From assembly GCA_965223085.1 (NCBI GenBank), contig OZ244981.1, forward strand, positions 2,604,001-2,668,000: 64,000 bases of DNA, in the 5' to 3' direction. How positions within the stretch are numbered: the stretch's first letter is position 1; the number at the start of each line of letters is the position of its first letter. Source of the stretch: CBDCVO01 sp965223085. Its GTDB lineage: Bacteria > Pseudomonadota > Gammaproteobacteria > Ga0077536. Under the pieces are notes generated by a model. The model made no database searches and was not told the origin of the DNA. It saw only the letters and a list, made by a program, of their open reading frames with translations. Positions 1-9,358 of this stretch are shown in pieces. The translations under genes and the position numbers were made by a program.

Positions 1-2
1 AC

Positions 3-2831
3 CAGGGATATAAGGGCGACACGATCGCCAGCGCCTTGATGGCCAATGATATAAAGGTCTTGTCGCGTTCGTTCAAATACCATCGTCCGCGCGGCGTGCT
101 GAGCATGGCAGGCCGCGACAGCAATACTTTGGTGCAAATTCGCGATGAACCCAACGTGCGGGCGGATGTGCGACCGATCGAAGACGGCATGGTTGTTACT
201 GCGCAGAATGTCATTGGCAGGCTGGCAAATGACTACGGACGCGTACTCGATTCCTGTGGTCGTTTTCTGCCGGTTGGTTTTTATTATAAGTCGTTTTTCA
301 GGCCGCAAGGTGCGTGGAAACTGTGGGAGCCGGTCATCCGCAAGCTGGCCGGGCTAGGAAAAGTCGATACACGCGCGCTCCCGGAACCGACGGACAAACA
401 ATACTGCTTTGCCGATGTGGCCATTATCGGTGGCGGGCCGGCGGGTCTCGCGGCCGCGCATGCGGGTGCCGAGCTCGGGGCGCGGGTAATTCTCATCGAC
501 GAAAACCCGCGCTTGGGTGGCGGCTTGAATTACGCGCGCTTCAAGCCAAATCGCGAGGAAACGAGCTCGTTATGTGACACACTCGTTAAGGACGTCGAGT
601 CGCATGCAAATATCACCATATTACGCGACGCCATGTGCACCGGCTGGTTCGACGATAACTGGTTACCGGTAATGACGGAAAATCGACTCATCAAGCTGCG
701 GGCCAAAGTTGTCATTGCCGCAACGGGATCCTTTGAGCAGCCAGCGGTGTTTCGTAATAACGATTTGCCTGGTGTGATCTTGGGCTCTGCGGCGCAGCGC
801 CTCATACGCCTATACGGCGTCAAGCCGGGCCGTAACGCAGTCGTGTTGACTGGGAACGACGATGGGTACGGTGTCGCGCTTGATCTATTGGAAGCGGGCG
901 TCGACGTTGAAAAAATCGTCGATATGCGTAGCGACGAGAGAGGCACAGAGCGCGTCGCCGCGATAAAGGAAATGGGGATCCAAGTTCGCCACGGACATGC
1001 CGTCTGTGAGGTCAAACCGGGCCCGGGAATGCGGTCTATCGAGGGCGCTGTCGTCGACGCGGTTATCGACGCAGGAAAGTTCGCCGGGAACCCACATTTC
1101 ATCCGCTGTGACTTGTTGTGCATGTGTGCTGGCTACACGCCCGCGGCGCAGTTGCTATGCCATGCCGGCGCACGACTGACATACGACGAGGCCGATGCGC
1201 TGTTGAAAGTCAAAGACGACTCTATAAGCAACAACGCGCTCATCGCCGGATCGCTTAACGCGGTGTTCGATTTAGAAGCCGTGCTTGAGGACGGTAGGGC
1301 GGCCGGAAGCGCTGCGGCTGGTCGCGCTGGTTTTGCGGTTCCCGACCTCGCATATGCACCGAATCGAAACAGTGCGGCGGAACAAAACTATTCGTGGCCG
1401 ATATTTTCGCATCACAAGGGAAGAGAGTTCATCGATGTCGACGAGGATCTGCAGATCAAAGATATCAAACGCGCCGTCGCCGAAGGCTATGACGATCTCG
1501 ACTTGGTCAAACGCTATTCCACGGTTGTGATGGGGCCTTCACAAGGTCGGCAATCGGCCCTCAATAATTTGCGGCTGGCGACAAAAACCGCGCAACGATC
1601 GATTTCCGAACTCTCGCTTACGACACAGCGGCCACCTTTCTACCCCGAGCCGATCGGCTTACTTGCGGGGCAGTCGTTTCAGCCGATCCGTCGTACCGCG
1701 ATCCACTACCGGCATCTTGAGCTGGGAGCGCACATGATGGTGGCGGGATCGTGGCGGCGGCCGGCCTACTACGGTGATCCCGCAGAATCTCAAACCATTG
1801 TTGAGCGCGAAGCCCTGACGGTACGGCATCATGTTGGCGTAATCGATGTGTCAACCCTAGGAAAATTAGAAATCCGGGGCCGCGATGCGGCGGAATTCAT
1901 GAACCGCATGTATACGTTTGCGTACGCCAAGCAAGCAGTGAATCGCGCTCGTTATGTGCTGATGACGGATGAAACCGGCGCCATCATAGATGACGGTGTG
2001 GCGTGTCGCATGGGTGAGCGACATTTCTATGTCACTGCTACTACCGGCGGCGTCGACAATGTGTATCGTTCTATGTTGCGCTGGAATGCACAATGGCGTC
2101 TGGATGTAGACATTGCCAACGTAACGGGTGCGTGGGCCGCCGTTAATGTCGCCGGACCGAAATCGCGCGAGATCCTCGAGAAGCTGACGGACGATATAGA
2201 TTTCACGCCGACCGGTTTCGGCTATATGGAAGTTCGCAGCGGTCATGTCGCGGCACTACCCGCACGCTTGCTGCGCGTAGGTTTTGTCGGTGAGCTGGGC
2301 TACGAAATTCACGTTCCGAGTAGTCGGGCAGAGGCGCTGTGGGACACCCTGATGGACGCCGGTAAGGAACTGGGGATACGACCGTTTGGTGTAGAGGCAC
2401 AGCGATTATTGCGCCTCGAGAAGGGACATATCATCGTCGGCCAGGATACCGATGGGTTGACGATCCCACAGCATGCAAACATGGCCTGGGCTATCGCGAA
2501 GAGGAAGCCGTTCTACGTCGGTAAGCGCACCATTGACGAACTGATAAGCAAGGGCTTAGATCGATTGCTCGTCGGATTTTCCTTGCCGGATGAGGCATCG
2601 ATGCCGCTGGAATGCAACCTCGTCTTACGCGGGACCGAAATTACCGGCCGGGTTACCTCGGTATCGCGATCGCCTAGTCTCGGAAAAATCATAGGACTGG
2701 CCTTTGTCGCGACCGACCAAGCTGAGATGGGTTCGCAAATCGATATCAAACTGTCGAACGGGGCGCTTGTTTCCGCGACGGTAGTCCCTACGCCGTTTTA
2801 CGACCCTGACAATGAGCGGCAGGAGTTGTGA
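3..2831 (+). CDS. soxA: Sarcosine oxidase alpha subunit (5' end outside the window)
   Basis: This is the large subunit of heterotetrameric sarcosine oxidase, which demethylates sarcosine to glycine and passes the one-carbon unit to tetrahydrofolate. The frame is open to the left edge, and codons before the first ATG (39) still encode the family's N-terminal motifs (GDT..ASAL then SRSFKYHRPRG), so the true start lies upstream. The order is a ferredoxin-like N-terminal domain, a nucleotide-binding domain opening with VAIIGGGPAGLAAA (near 420), and a C-terminal aminomethyltransferase-type (GCV_T) domain from about 1690 to the end, including VGFVGELGYEIHVP and RLEKGHIIVGQDTDG. About 942 residues are visible, near the usual 960-1000. 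soxG follows after 3 bases. soxB and soxD would be expected upstream. Relatives that act on dimethylglycine or other N-methyl compounds cannot be excluded. Confidence 0.93.
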   Translation, partial: QGYKGDTIASALMANDIKVLSRSFKYHRPRGVLSMAGRDSNTLVQIRDEPNVRADVRPIEDGMVVTAQNVIGRLANDYGRVLDSCGRFLPVGFYYKSFFRPQGAWKLWEPVIRKLAGLGKVDTRALPEPTDKQYCFADVAIIGGGPAGLAAAHAGAELGARVILIDENPRLGGGLNYARFKPNREETSSLCDTLVKDVESHANITILRDAMCTGWFDDNWLPVMTENRLIKLRAKVVIAATGSFEQPAVFRNNDLPGVILGSAAQRLIRLYGVKPGRNAVVLTGNDDGYGVALDLLEAGVDVEKIVDMRSDERGTERVAAIKEMGIQVRHGHAVCEVKPGPGMRSIEGAVVDAVIDAGKFAGNPHFIRCDLLCMCAGYTPAAQLLCHAGARLTYDEADALLKVKDDSISNNALIAGSLNAVFDLEAVLEDGRAAGSAAAGRAGFAVPDLAYAPNRNSAAEQNYSWPIFSHHKGREFIDVDEDLQIKDIKRAVAEGYDDLDLVKRYSTVVMGPSQGRQSALNNLRLATKTAQRSISELSLTTQRPPFYPEPIGLLAGQSFQPIRRTAIHYRHLELGAHMMVAGSWRRPAYYGDPAESQTIVEREALTVRHHVGVIDVSTLGKLEIRGRDAAEFMNRMYTFAYAKQAVNRARYVLMTDETGAIIDDGVACRMGERHFYVTATTGGVDNVYRSMLRWNAQWRLDVDIANVTGAWAAVNVAGPKSREILEKLTDDIDFTPTGFGYMEVRSGHVAALPARLLRVGFVGELGYEIHVPSSRAEALWDTLMDAGKELGIRPFGVEAQRLLRLEKGHIIVGQDTDGLTIPQHANMAWAIAKRKPFYVGKRTIDELISKGLDRLLVGFSLPDEASMPLECNLVLRGTEITGRVTSVSRSPSLGKIIGLAFVATDQAEMGSQIDIKLSNGALVSATVVPTPFYDPDNERQEL

Positions 2832-2834
2832 GCG

Positions 2835-3545
2835 ATGAATAAGTCGGGATCGCTTCGCAGAAGCCCTGTGTACCGTAAAACGCATGCCAATGTGAACGCT
2901 TTTACACAGATGAATGGGTTTGCGGTTCCATTGAACGCCGGTACGGAAAGCGACGAGATTGCACCACTTAGAACGCTCGCTTTGTGCGACTTCAGCTGGC
3001 TACCGCGTTTAGGTTTTAAAGGGAAAAACGCGGTAACTGTGCTGGCGGATAGGGGATTTCAAATACCCGAACAACCAAACGCGCTAGCGAAAGTTAGCCA
3101 GGGGGGGTTAGTCGTCCGGCTAGGCGCCATGGAACTTCTAATACTAGCGGATCCAAACCATCTCGGAAAATCATCTGTTGAGACGTTCAGTGCGCTGGAA
3201 ATGAACAACATCGAATCAATCGATGCCGATGTTTACTACCTGCCAAGGGAAGACAGTCACGCTTGTTTCGCGGTCTGCGGTGAATTTGGTCCACAGTTAA
3301 TGGCAAAAATCTGCGCACTCGATTTGAGTGATGGCCAGTTTCCCAATCAGGCTGTCGCGCAAACCGCTGTCGCTCGATTGAGCGCAATCATCGTGCGCAG
3401 TAATTTAGCAGATACGCTGTCCTATCTGCTCCTCGTCGATAGCGCTTCGGCAGAATATCTATGGGACTGTCTGGTTTGTGCGATGAAAGAATTTGACGGA
3501 AAAGTCGTCGGTCTCAATGCCATACGGTCGGTTTTATCAACCTAA
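2835..3545 (+). CDS. soxG: Sarcosine oxidase gamma subunit
   Basis: This 236-residue protein fits the gamma subunit of heterotetrameric sarcosine oxidase, a GCV_T-like structural subunit. Family-type segments are LALCDFSWLPRLGFKG near the N-terminus, a following P..PN segment, and the VVRLGAMELLIL strand. It starts 3 bases after the soxA stop, with GGAG upstream of the ATG, so the two are co-translated. Similarity is weaker than for soxA, as usual for this fast-evolving subunit, and position immediately after soxA carries much of the assignment. Its TAA overlaps the stop of the convergent regulator gene by 3 bases (3543-3545 against 3542-3544), so there is no room for a terminator between them. 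Confidence 0.8.
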   Translation: MNKSGSLRRSPVYRKTHANVNAFTQMNGFAVPLNAGTESDEIAPLRTLALCDFSWLPRLGFKGKNAVTVLADRGFQIPEQPNALAKVSQGGLVVRLGAMELLILADPNHLGKSSVETFSALEMNNIESIDADVYYLPREDSHACFAVCGEFGPQLMAKICALDLSDGQFPNQAVAQTAVARLSAIIVRSNLADTLSYLLLVDSASAEYLWDCLVCAMKEFDGKVVGLNAIRSVLST

Positions 3546-4171
3546 CTATTTCGTAAATGCGCCAACACCGCGAGCAGTTTTATCGGTAACTCGATTAGCT
3601 TCGCCGGCCCATGAGGCGCGTCTGAATCGAAAAATAGTGAATCTCCGCAACGCATATGGTAGCCGCTCTCCATATGGCGATAGACCATTTCTCCTTGGAG
3701 AAGATATATGAATTCGACACCTGGATGTTCGAACAACGGAAATGTGTCGGAATCGTCCGACAGCGTGATCAAATAGGGCTCAACTAACAACTCGTCTCCC
3801 ATATTATGGCCGAGCAGGGAATACTGATGACCCGACCGTGTACCGTGTCGTTCGATCGGTAAACCTTGCTCCGATTTGATGAACGTGCAATTGCGGCGCT
3901 GCTCGAAACCTCTGAAGAAAGAACTGATTGGAACATTCAGCGCGATCGCAAGGCATTGCAGCGTGCTGAGTGACGGCGAGGTTACCCCTCTTTCAATCTT
4001 CGATAGCATGCCGGCAGACAGGTTCGCTTTGCGGGATACCTCGGCCACCGTCAAATCCAGCTGCCTCCGAAACTCCCTTATTTGAACACCCACCGCATAT
4101 TCGACCTTGTTGAGACGCTCAGCGGCGCTCGGTTCGTGAGGGTTTCTCTTCGATGAATGCCTCTTAGACAT
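3542..4171 (-). CDS. XRE-family transcriptional regulator with C-terminal cupin domain
   Basis: A 209-residue regulator with two domains. Residues about 25-85 form a Cro/C1-type helix-turn-helix (IREFRRQLDLTVAEVSRKA, then LSKIERGVTSPSLSTL). Residues about 120-200 form a cupin (EHPGVEFIYLLQGEM, then CGDSLFFDSDAPHG). This layout is typical of PuuR-like regulators of amine and amino-acid catabolism, in which the cupin senses a small ligand. It converges on soxG with overlapping stop codons. Its location at the end of the sarcosine operon suggests control of methylamine or betaine-derived catabolism, but that is inference. The ATG at 4171 gives a complete protein with a basic N-terminal tail. Confidence 0.9.
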   Translation of the reverse strand: MSKRHSSKRNPHEPSAAERLNKVEYAVGVQIREFRRQLDLTVAEVSRKANLSAGMLSKIERGVTSPSLSTLQCLAIALNVPISSFFRGFEQRRNCTFIKSEQGLPIERHGTRSGHQYSLLGHNMGDELLVEPYLITLSDDSDTFPLFEHPGVEFIYLLQGEMVYRHMESGYHMRCGDSLFFDSDAPHGPAKLIELPIKLLAVLAHLRNS

Positions 4172-4615
4172 AGTTGTATATGTGTCTGCTTAGCATCAAG
4201 CTCGGCCCGCTCGTCTAAAAGTCGTTAGTGTAGCTGATCAAATGCGCGCGCCAAGGATTATTATTCAACGCCGATCGTCGTATCGGCCGAACATCTACCT
4301 AGGGGTACCGCACGCTCGTCGCTTCGCGCTGATCGAGCATCTCGGCATATTATTATGAAGAACAAGAAACGGGCCGCCGCCGCACCGAGGCGCGGGAGAT
4401 GTTCTATGAAGCCTATCCCTACGTGCTGGGCAAAGCGAGGGCCTTATTAGAAGCATGTACGTAAGGCCGCGATCGGTCGTGCTGCTACATCGAATAGCCC
4501 GTTATCGTGGTCGAATTATCGTCAAGCTTCGGTTAAATTGGCGATGTCGCTCGCGGCGCTCGAGGACCACCGCCCGCGTTAGCGCGGCCGACTACACAAT
4601 CAGGATTGGCAGATC
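4172..4615. other. Intergenic region with a possible coding remnant (4333-4464)
   Basis: This is the divergent space between the XRE regulator and the molybdoenzyme operon, so it should contain both promoters; I could not fix -35/-10 boxes. On the plus strand a 43-codon stretch from 4333 to a TAA at 4462-4464 reads like protein (YYYEEQETGRRRTEAR, later AYPYVLGKARALLEACT) but has no start and follows a TGA. It may be the tail of a decayed gene. I do not recognise the family. Confidence 0.35.
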
Positions 4616-7564
4616 ATGACGATGTTTGAGGCGGATAGCGACGATACGACAGGCAGCGCTGGCGGCGGTGAGGAGGCGAGTTTGAGTCGGCGTGATTTTC
4701 TCAAACGCAGTGGCGCGGTCGCCCTGACACTTTCAGCGGCGCAACTTGGCAATGTGATCTGCGGTGAATTCGTGCAACAAGTCGTCGCCGGTGAAACCAG
4801 CGTGTCCTACAACGGCACGGAGGATTTATACCGCAAAATCTGGCAGTGGGACAAAGTAACCTGGGGCACACATACGAATGCGTGCTCGCCGAACGGCTGT
4901 TCGTTTCGCGTGTTCGTCAAAAACGGCATCGTGTGGCGAGAAGAGCAATCCATGAAAAACGAAGCCTGTAATCCCGACTATCCGGACTACAATCCGCTAG
5001 GTTGCCAGAAGGGCTGTTCGTTTCACGCCAACCTGTACGCCGAGGAACGGGTGACACACCCCATGCGGCGGGTCGGCCCACGCGGGAGCGGCAAGTGGGA
5101 GCGGATCTCGTGGGACGACGCGCTGACTGAGATCGCGCACGCAATCATTGACGGCATCGAAGAGTTTGGGCCCGACAGCTTCATCACAGACGGTGCCCAC
5201 TTTAACGCCGGTGGCGTCGGATTCACTTCTTTGTTTCGCTTCAACACCTTGCTCGGTGGCGTGTCGCCGGACTGGAACGCCATGAACGGTGATATTTTCC
5301 AGGGACTACACAACACGTTCGGGAAAATGCTGCTGGGCTACAGTGCGGATAACCTGCTCGACGCCGAGCTCATCATCATGGCCGGCACGAACTGGTCCTA
5401 CACCCAGACACCGCTGTATCACTTCATCACCGAGGCACGTTACAACGGTAGCGAGTTCGTCTCGATCGCGCCGGATTACAACCCGAGCAGTATTCACGCG
5501 GATTACCACGTGCCGATCAAACCCGGCGGTGACGCCGCTTTCTGGCTAGGCATGTGCCAAGTGATGATCGAGATGGATCTGCTCGACCGCACTTTCATGC
5601 GCGAGCAGACCGATCTTAGTCTGCTCAGGCGAACCGACAACGGAAAATTCCTGCGCGGCGTCGATTTTTCACCTGACGGTCGCGACGATCAGTTCTATTT
5701 CTGGGATCTGAATACGAACGCGCTCGTGGAAGCACCGCGTGACTCGCTTGCGTTTGACGGCGAGCAGGCCTTGGAAGGTGAATTCACCGTCACCACCCTG
5801 AGGGCCGGTGAGGTGACGGTCGAACCGGTGTTTGCAGCGGTCAAGCGCATGCTGGCGGCCCAGTACACGCTTGAAAAGGCGAGCGAGAAGTCCGGTGTTC
5901 ACGCCAGCCTGATCCGCAAGATTGGTGAGAAGATGGCTACCAAACGCACGCTCACACACGTGGGCTGGGGTGGCTGCAAGATCTACCACTCCGATCTGAT
6001 TGAGCGTGCGATGCTGTTGGCCGGCGCGTTTTCCGGTAATTGGGGCAAACCCGGCACCGGCCACACGGCGTATGCGATGCCGGCGGATCACCAAGAACTC
6101 ATGATGTTCCTGGAGAAGCCCTTGCTGGAGGGCGGGCTCGATGTCGTCGCTGCGTTTCGTCAGGCCGTGGTCGCCGATCTGCAAGCGCGCGATCCCGCTG
6201 TTACACCCGAGAACGTCGGCGTGGAGATGACGAAGCGGATGACCATGCGCATGGGTTGGGTACCGCCCGCCATGTGGCTCTACAATCACTGCGGTTACGA
6301 TGTGTTGTACGACCGCAAAGAATGGCAGGACCCGGCGCTCAAGCGCACTTTCGGCGCGTACCTCGACGAGGCCGTGGCCCAAGGCTGGTGGCAGCCCGAA
6401 CATCTGCGACCGGCTGTGGGCAAGCAGCCGCGGGTGATGATGATGTGCGGTGGTAATCCACTGCGCAAGGTACGCAGCGCGGCCGTCATGTTTCCGAAGC
6501 ATCTGTTTCCGAAACTTAAGATGATGTTCGCCATCGAGCCGCGCATGTCATATACCGCTTTGCATTGCGACATCGTTCTGCCGGCTGCGTGGTACTACGA
6601 AAAGTCCGACATCTCCTACACGTTAACCGGCAATCCGCGTTTCGCATTCGTCGAACAGGCGGTCGAGCCGCGCGGTGAAGCGCGCAAGGAGTGGGAGATT
6701 TTCGTTGCGCTCACAAAAAAAATTGGAGAGGTCGCAGCCAGCCGGCGGCTGACGAGCTACCGGAATTTCTGGGGCGAAGAGCAGCGCTACGACGAGCTGT
6801 GGCGCCGCTACACGATGGATGGCCGCCTAAGCAGCCACGATGAGGCGCTGGAAGAAATGCTTGCCGTCGGTGCGACGATGGGCGTGTTTCCCGAGAAAAC
6901 TTCCGTCGCCTCGATGAAAAAGATCGGCATGGTACCGCTAACGAGTTTTGGCCACGGTTTGTTCAAGGACCTCGTTGCGAACGAGTTTGATCCGCGCCAG
7001 CCGTTCTATTCGCTGCGCTGGCACGTGGACGACAAGGTGGTGTATCCCACGCATACCCGCCGCGCCCAATTCTTGCTCGACCACGACTGGTATATCGAAG
7101 CTGGCGAGGACTTGCCGGTGCATAAAGACGCCCCCAAGATCGGCGGTGATCATCCGTTCACCATCACCGGCGGACATCCTCGGCACAGCATTCACGCAAC
7201 CCACCTGACGACGCCAGCGTTGATGCGTCTGCACCGCGGTCAGCCAGTGATGCACATGAACGACAAGATCGCGGCAGAACGCGGCATCGCGGATGGTGAG
7301 ACGGTGGAGGTGTTTAACGATTTCTCCGACTTTCGCATCATGGCCAAGACTTCGCCCAGCGTGCGTCCCAACCAAGTGATCGTCTATATGTGGGAGGGTC
7401 ATCAGTTCGAGGGTTGGAAGGTGTTTAATCGGGCGCTCATCGGCCAACCAAAAGCCCTGCACCTGGCCGGAGGTCAGGAACAGTTCCGCTACTACGCGGC
7501 GAACGCTGGTGTGTCCCCATCCAAGGACCGCAGTGTGCGCGTCGACGTTCGCAAGCTTTCATAA
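4616..7564 (+). CDS. Type II DMSO-reductase-family molybdoenzyme alpha subunit, ethylbenzene-dehydrogenase-like
   Basis: This 982-residue catalytic subunit carries bis-MGD molybdenum. It has a twin-arginine signal (SRRDFLKRSG, about residues 24-33), so it is predicted to act in the periplasm. The FS0 cluster ligands are visible as H86, C90, C95 and C130, the His-first pattern of type II enzymes. D226 in MNGDIF aligns with the molybdenum-ligating Asp. Long stretches match what I recall of ethylbenzene dehydrogenase alpha (DNLLDAELIIMAGTNWSYT, NWGKPGTG, THTRRAQFLLDHDWY, GGHPRHSIHATHLT). The family oxidises activated C-H bonds with water (ethylbenzene, p-cymene, steroid C25); chlorate, selenate and dimethylsulfide enzymes are more distant. 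The exact substrate cannot be read here. It begins an operon with beta, broken gamma and chaperone genes. It looks intact, unlike the gamma gene. Confidence 0.9.
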   Translation: MTMFEADSDDTTGSAGGGEEASLSRRDFLKRSGAVALTLSAAQLGNVICGEFVQQVVAGETSVSYNGTEDLYRKIWQWDKVTWGTHTNACSPNGCSFRVFVKNGIVWREEQSMKNEACNPDYPDYNPLGCQKGCSFHANLYAEERVTHPMRRVGPRGSGKWERISWDDALTEIAHAIIDGIEEFGPDSFITDGAHFNAGGVGFTSLFRFNTLLGGVSPDWNAMNGDIFQGLHNTFGKMLLGYSADNLLDAELIIMAGTNWSYTQTPLYHFITEARYNGSEFVSIAPDYNPSSIHADYHVPIKPGGDAAFWLGMCQVMIEMDLLDRTFMREQTDLSLLRRTDNGKFLRGVDFSPDGRDDQFYFWDLNTNALVEAPRDSLAFDGEQALEGEFTVTTLRAGEVTVEPVFAAVKRMLAAQYTLEKASEKSGVHASLIRKIGEKMATKRTLTHVGWGGCKIYHSDLIERAMLLAGAFSGNWGKPGTGHTAYAMPADHQELMMFLEKPLLEGGLDVVAAFRQAVVADLQARDPAVTPENVGVEMTKRMTMRMGWVPPAMWLYNHCGYDVLYDRKEWQDPALKRTFGAYLDEAVAQGWWQPEHLRPAVGKQPRVMMMCGGNPLRKVRSAAVMFPKHLFPKLKMMFAIEPRMSYTALHCDIVLPAAWYYEKSDISYTLTGNPRFAFVEQAVEPRGEARKEWEIFVALTKKIGEVAASRRLTSYRNFWGEEQRYDELWRRYTMDGRLSSHDEALEEMLAVGATMGVFPEKTSVASMKKIGMVPLTSFGHGLFKDLVANEFDPRQPFYSLRWHVDDKVVYPTHTRRAQFLLDHDWYIEAGEDLPVHKDAPKIGGDHPFTITGGHPRHSIHATHLTTPALMRLHRGQPVMHMNDKIAAERGIADGETVEVFNDFSDFRIMAKTSPSVRPNQVIVYMWEGHQFEGWKVFNRALIGQPKALHLAGGQEQFRYYAANAGVSPSKDRSVRVDVRKLS

Positions 7565-7581
7565 TAGGCGGGTGCCGCAAC

Positions 7582-8691
7582 ATGGCTCACGCACCCCAGG
7601 GCGCTTCGAAACAGGAACTGAAGCGCTACGATCGCCATCTCGCTAATATCATCGACCTCAACAAGTGCATGGGTTGCCAGACCTGCTCGGCGGCATGCAA
7701 GAGCCTGTGGACATCGCGGCACGGGACCGAGCATATGCGCTGGATGAATGTCTCGACCTATCCCGGTGCCGGTTATCCACGCAACTATGAGCACCTGGGC
7801 GGTGGTCTTGACGAATATGGCGAGCCTAGCCCAGGCGGTTTGCCCAATATGGTCGATACGGGCGATGCTCTGCGGTTCAACCATGGGGAGGTTTTGTATG
7901 GCGGCCAAGGCAACGCGGTGCACCTCAAACCCAGCGCCGCACTGACCGGCGAGGATCCCGAATGGGGCTATAACTGGGACGAAGACCAGGGCGGCGGCGA
8001 ATGGCCGAATAGCTACTATTTCTACCTGCCGCGGAAGTGCTATCACTGCAGCAACGCGCCCTGCGTAGACGCTTGTACCCACAATGCGATCTTCAAACGT
8101 GAGGACGACGGTATCGTGGTGGTCGATCAGGATCGCTGTCATGGCGACCGACTATGTGTCGAGGCTTGCCCTTACAAGGCGATTTACTACAACCCCGTCA
8201 GCGAGAAAGGTGAAAAGTGCATCATGTGCTATCCACGCGTCGAACAAGGCATCGCACCCGCCTGCGATCGACAATGCCCCGGACGCACACGCTTGTTTGG
8301 CTATATAGACGACAAGAATAGCGACCTGTACAAGATGATCCACGTGCACAAGGTGGCACTGCCGCTGCATCCCGAGTTTGGCACCGAACCGAACGTGTAC
8401 TACATTCCCCCGTTTGAATCGACCAAGGCCTTTGCTGCGGACGGCTCAATTACCGCTGTTGGTCGAATTGAAATGAGTGTTCTAGAAGAGCTGTTCGGAT
8501 CTAAAGTCGAGGGCGTCGTGAGGAAACTGCGCGACGAACGCGCCAAAAAACAGCGCGGCGAGGCGTCCGAGATCATGGACCTGCTGATTGGCCGTAACTT
8601 CTGGGGTCGCTTCAGGGGATTTGAAAATGATCCGGCCGAGCAGCCGATCGAGTTTCGCGATGTCCGCGACAAGCTGGCCACGGTAAAGTGA
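7582..8691 (+). CDS. Type II DMSO-reductase-family beta subunit, four-cluster ferredoxin (EbdB-like)
   Basis: This 369-residue electron-transfer subunit relays electrons from the molybdenum subunit to the heme gamma subunit. Four cysteine groups are visible: CMGCQTCSAAC, CYHCSNAPCVDAC, CHGDRLCVEACP and CIMCYP...CDRQCPG. In the third group the position of one expected ligand is Asp (C-x2-D), as is common where this family carries a [3Fe-4S] cluster. There is no signal peptide; family members are exported as a folded complex on the Tat signal of the alpha subunit. It starts 17 bases after the alpha gene. Length and sequence resemble EbdB, DdhB and SerB, and the partner gene favours the ethylbenzene-dehydrogenase type. 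Confidence 0.92.
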   Translation: MAHAPQGASKQELKRYDRHLANIIDLNKCMGCQTCSAACKSLWTSRHGTEHMRWMNVSTYPGAGYPRNYEHLGGGLDEYGEPSPGGLPNMVDTGDALRFNHGEVLYGGQGNAVHLKPSAALTGEDPEWGYNWDEDQGGGEWPNSYYFYLPRKCYHCSNAPCVDACTHNAIFKREDDGIVVVDQDRCHGDRLCVEACPYKAIYYNPVSEKGEKCIMCYPRVEQGIAPACDRQCPGRTRLFGYIDDKNSDLYKMIHVHKVALPLHPEFGTEPNVYYIPPFESTKAFAADGSITAVGRIEMSVLEELFGSKVEGVVRKLRDERAKKQRGEASEIMDLLIGRNFWGRFRGFENDPAEQPIEFRDVRDKLATVK

Positions 8692-9351
8692 GACCAGCAC
8701 CGTTAACGTAATTCGTATTAACGCTACGCGACACAAGTTCTCCGATCCGGATTTCAGCGGCTCGGCGTCTGCTGGATCGCAGGATTTTGCACTCGTGCCA
8801 ACGCCGCTGAAAGCTAACCCCGCGATCACGGCGATCTCACCATTTATCGAAAAGAGCATCGATCACGGTACCGTGTCGGCGCTGAACGTATCAGCGCTGT
8901 ACAACGGCAGCACGGCGCCGTGCGGCTGGCCTGGTCGAGCGATAGGCATGACAGGATTATCGATTTGGACGAATTCGTCGATGGCGTCGCGGTAATGTTG
9001 CCGCTGACGCAGGGCAGCGCCGTGACCATGGGTTCAACGACCGATCCGGTCAACGCTTGGTATTGGAAAGGCAAGCTGCAGCAGACCGCGTTTGACGTTA
9101 TCGCGACCGGTTACGGGAGCCCCGCCAGGCATCATGACCCCGCGCAGCCGATTGCGTGCAGCGCACGTCACACTGATGGCCAGTGGTGAGTCGTGCTGAG
9201 TCGCGCTATGCCGGGTAGTGATGGGCGCATCGACTTCGTTGCTGGTGCGGCAATGGCCATGGCCTTCGCTGTCTGGGACGGCGGTAACCGTGAACGCTCT
9301 GGACGCAAGTCGTTCTCAGGTGACTTCGTCCGTATGAACGTCGATCCGTAG
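8690..9351 (+). pseudogene. Broken heme-b gamma subunit of the type II DMSO-reductase complex (EbdC-like)
   Basis: The slot for the cytochrome-b gamma subunit holds a recognisable but disrupted gene. The first part (about 8690-8916) reads STVNVIRINATRHKFSD... in one frame with no ATG, GTG or TTG start after the TAA at 8684. Near 8917 homology moves to another frame, with VRLAWSSDRHDR, FVDGVAVMLPL, VTMGSTTDPVNAWYWKGKL and VIATGYGSP, matching the family's heme-binding core. A TGA at 9187-9189 then interrupts this frame. After it the same frame continues with VVLSRAMPGSDG and AFAVWDGGNRERSGRKS, the family's C-terminal signature, to a TAG at 9349-9351. There is therefore one frameshift, one in-frame stop and no clear start. 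Sequencing error could cause part of this. A pseudogene is favoured because other genes in the window are also decayed. Confidence 0.8.
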
Positions 9352-9358
9352 TAGCGCC

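Noticed and set aside
5669..6502. A 277-codon frame antisense to the molybdoenzyme alpha gene.
   Set aside because: It lies fully inside a strongly conserved gene in the opposite frame, lacks a ribosome site and has no domain features.
8690..9351. Programmed frameshifting or selenocysteine/stop readthrough in the gamma subunit gene.
   Set aside because: No slippery site or downstream stem is evident at 8917, and the TGA at 9187 is not at a position known to hold a special residue. Simple damage explains both.
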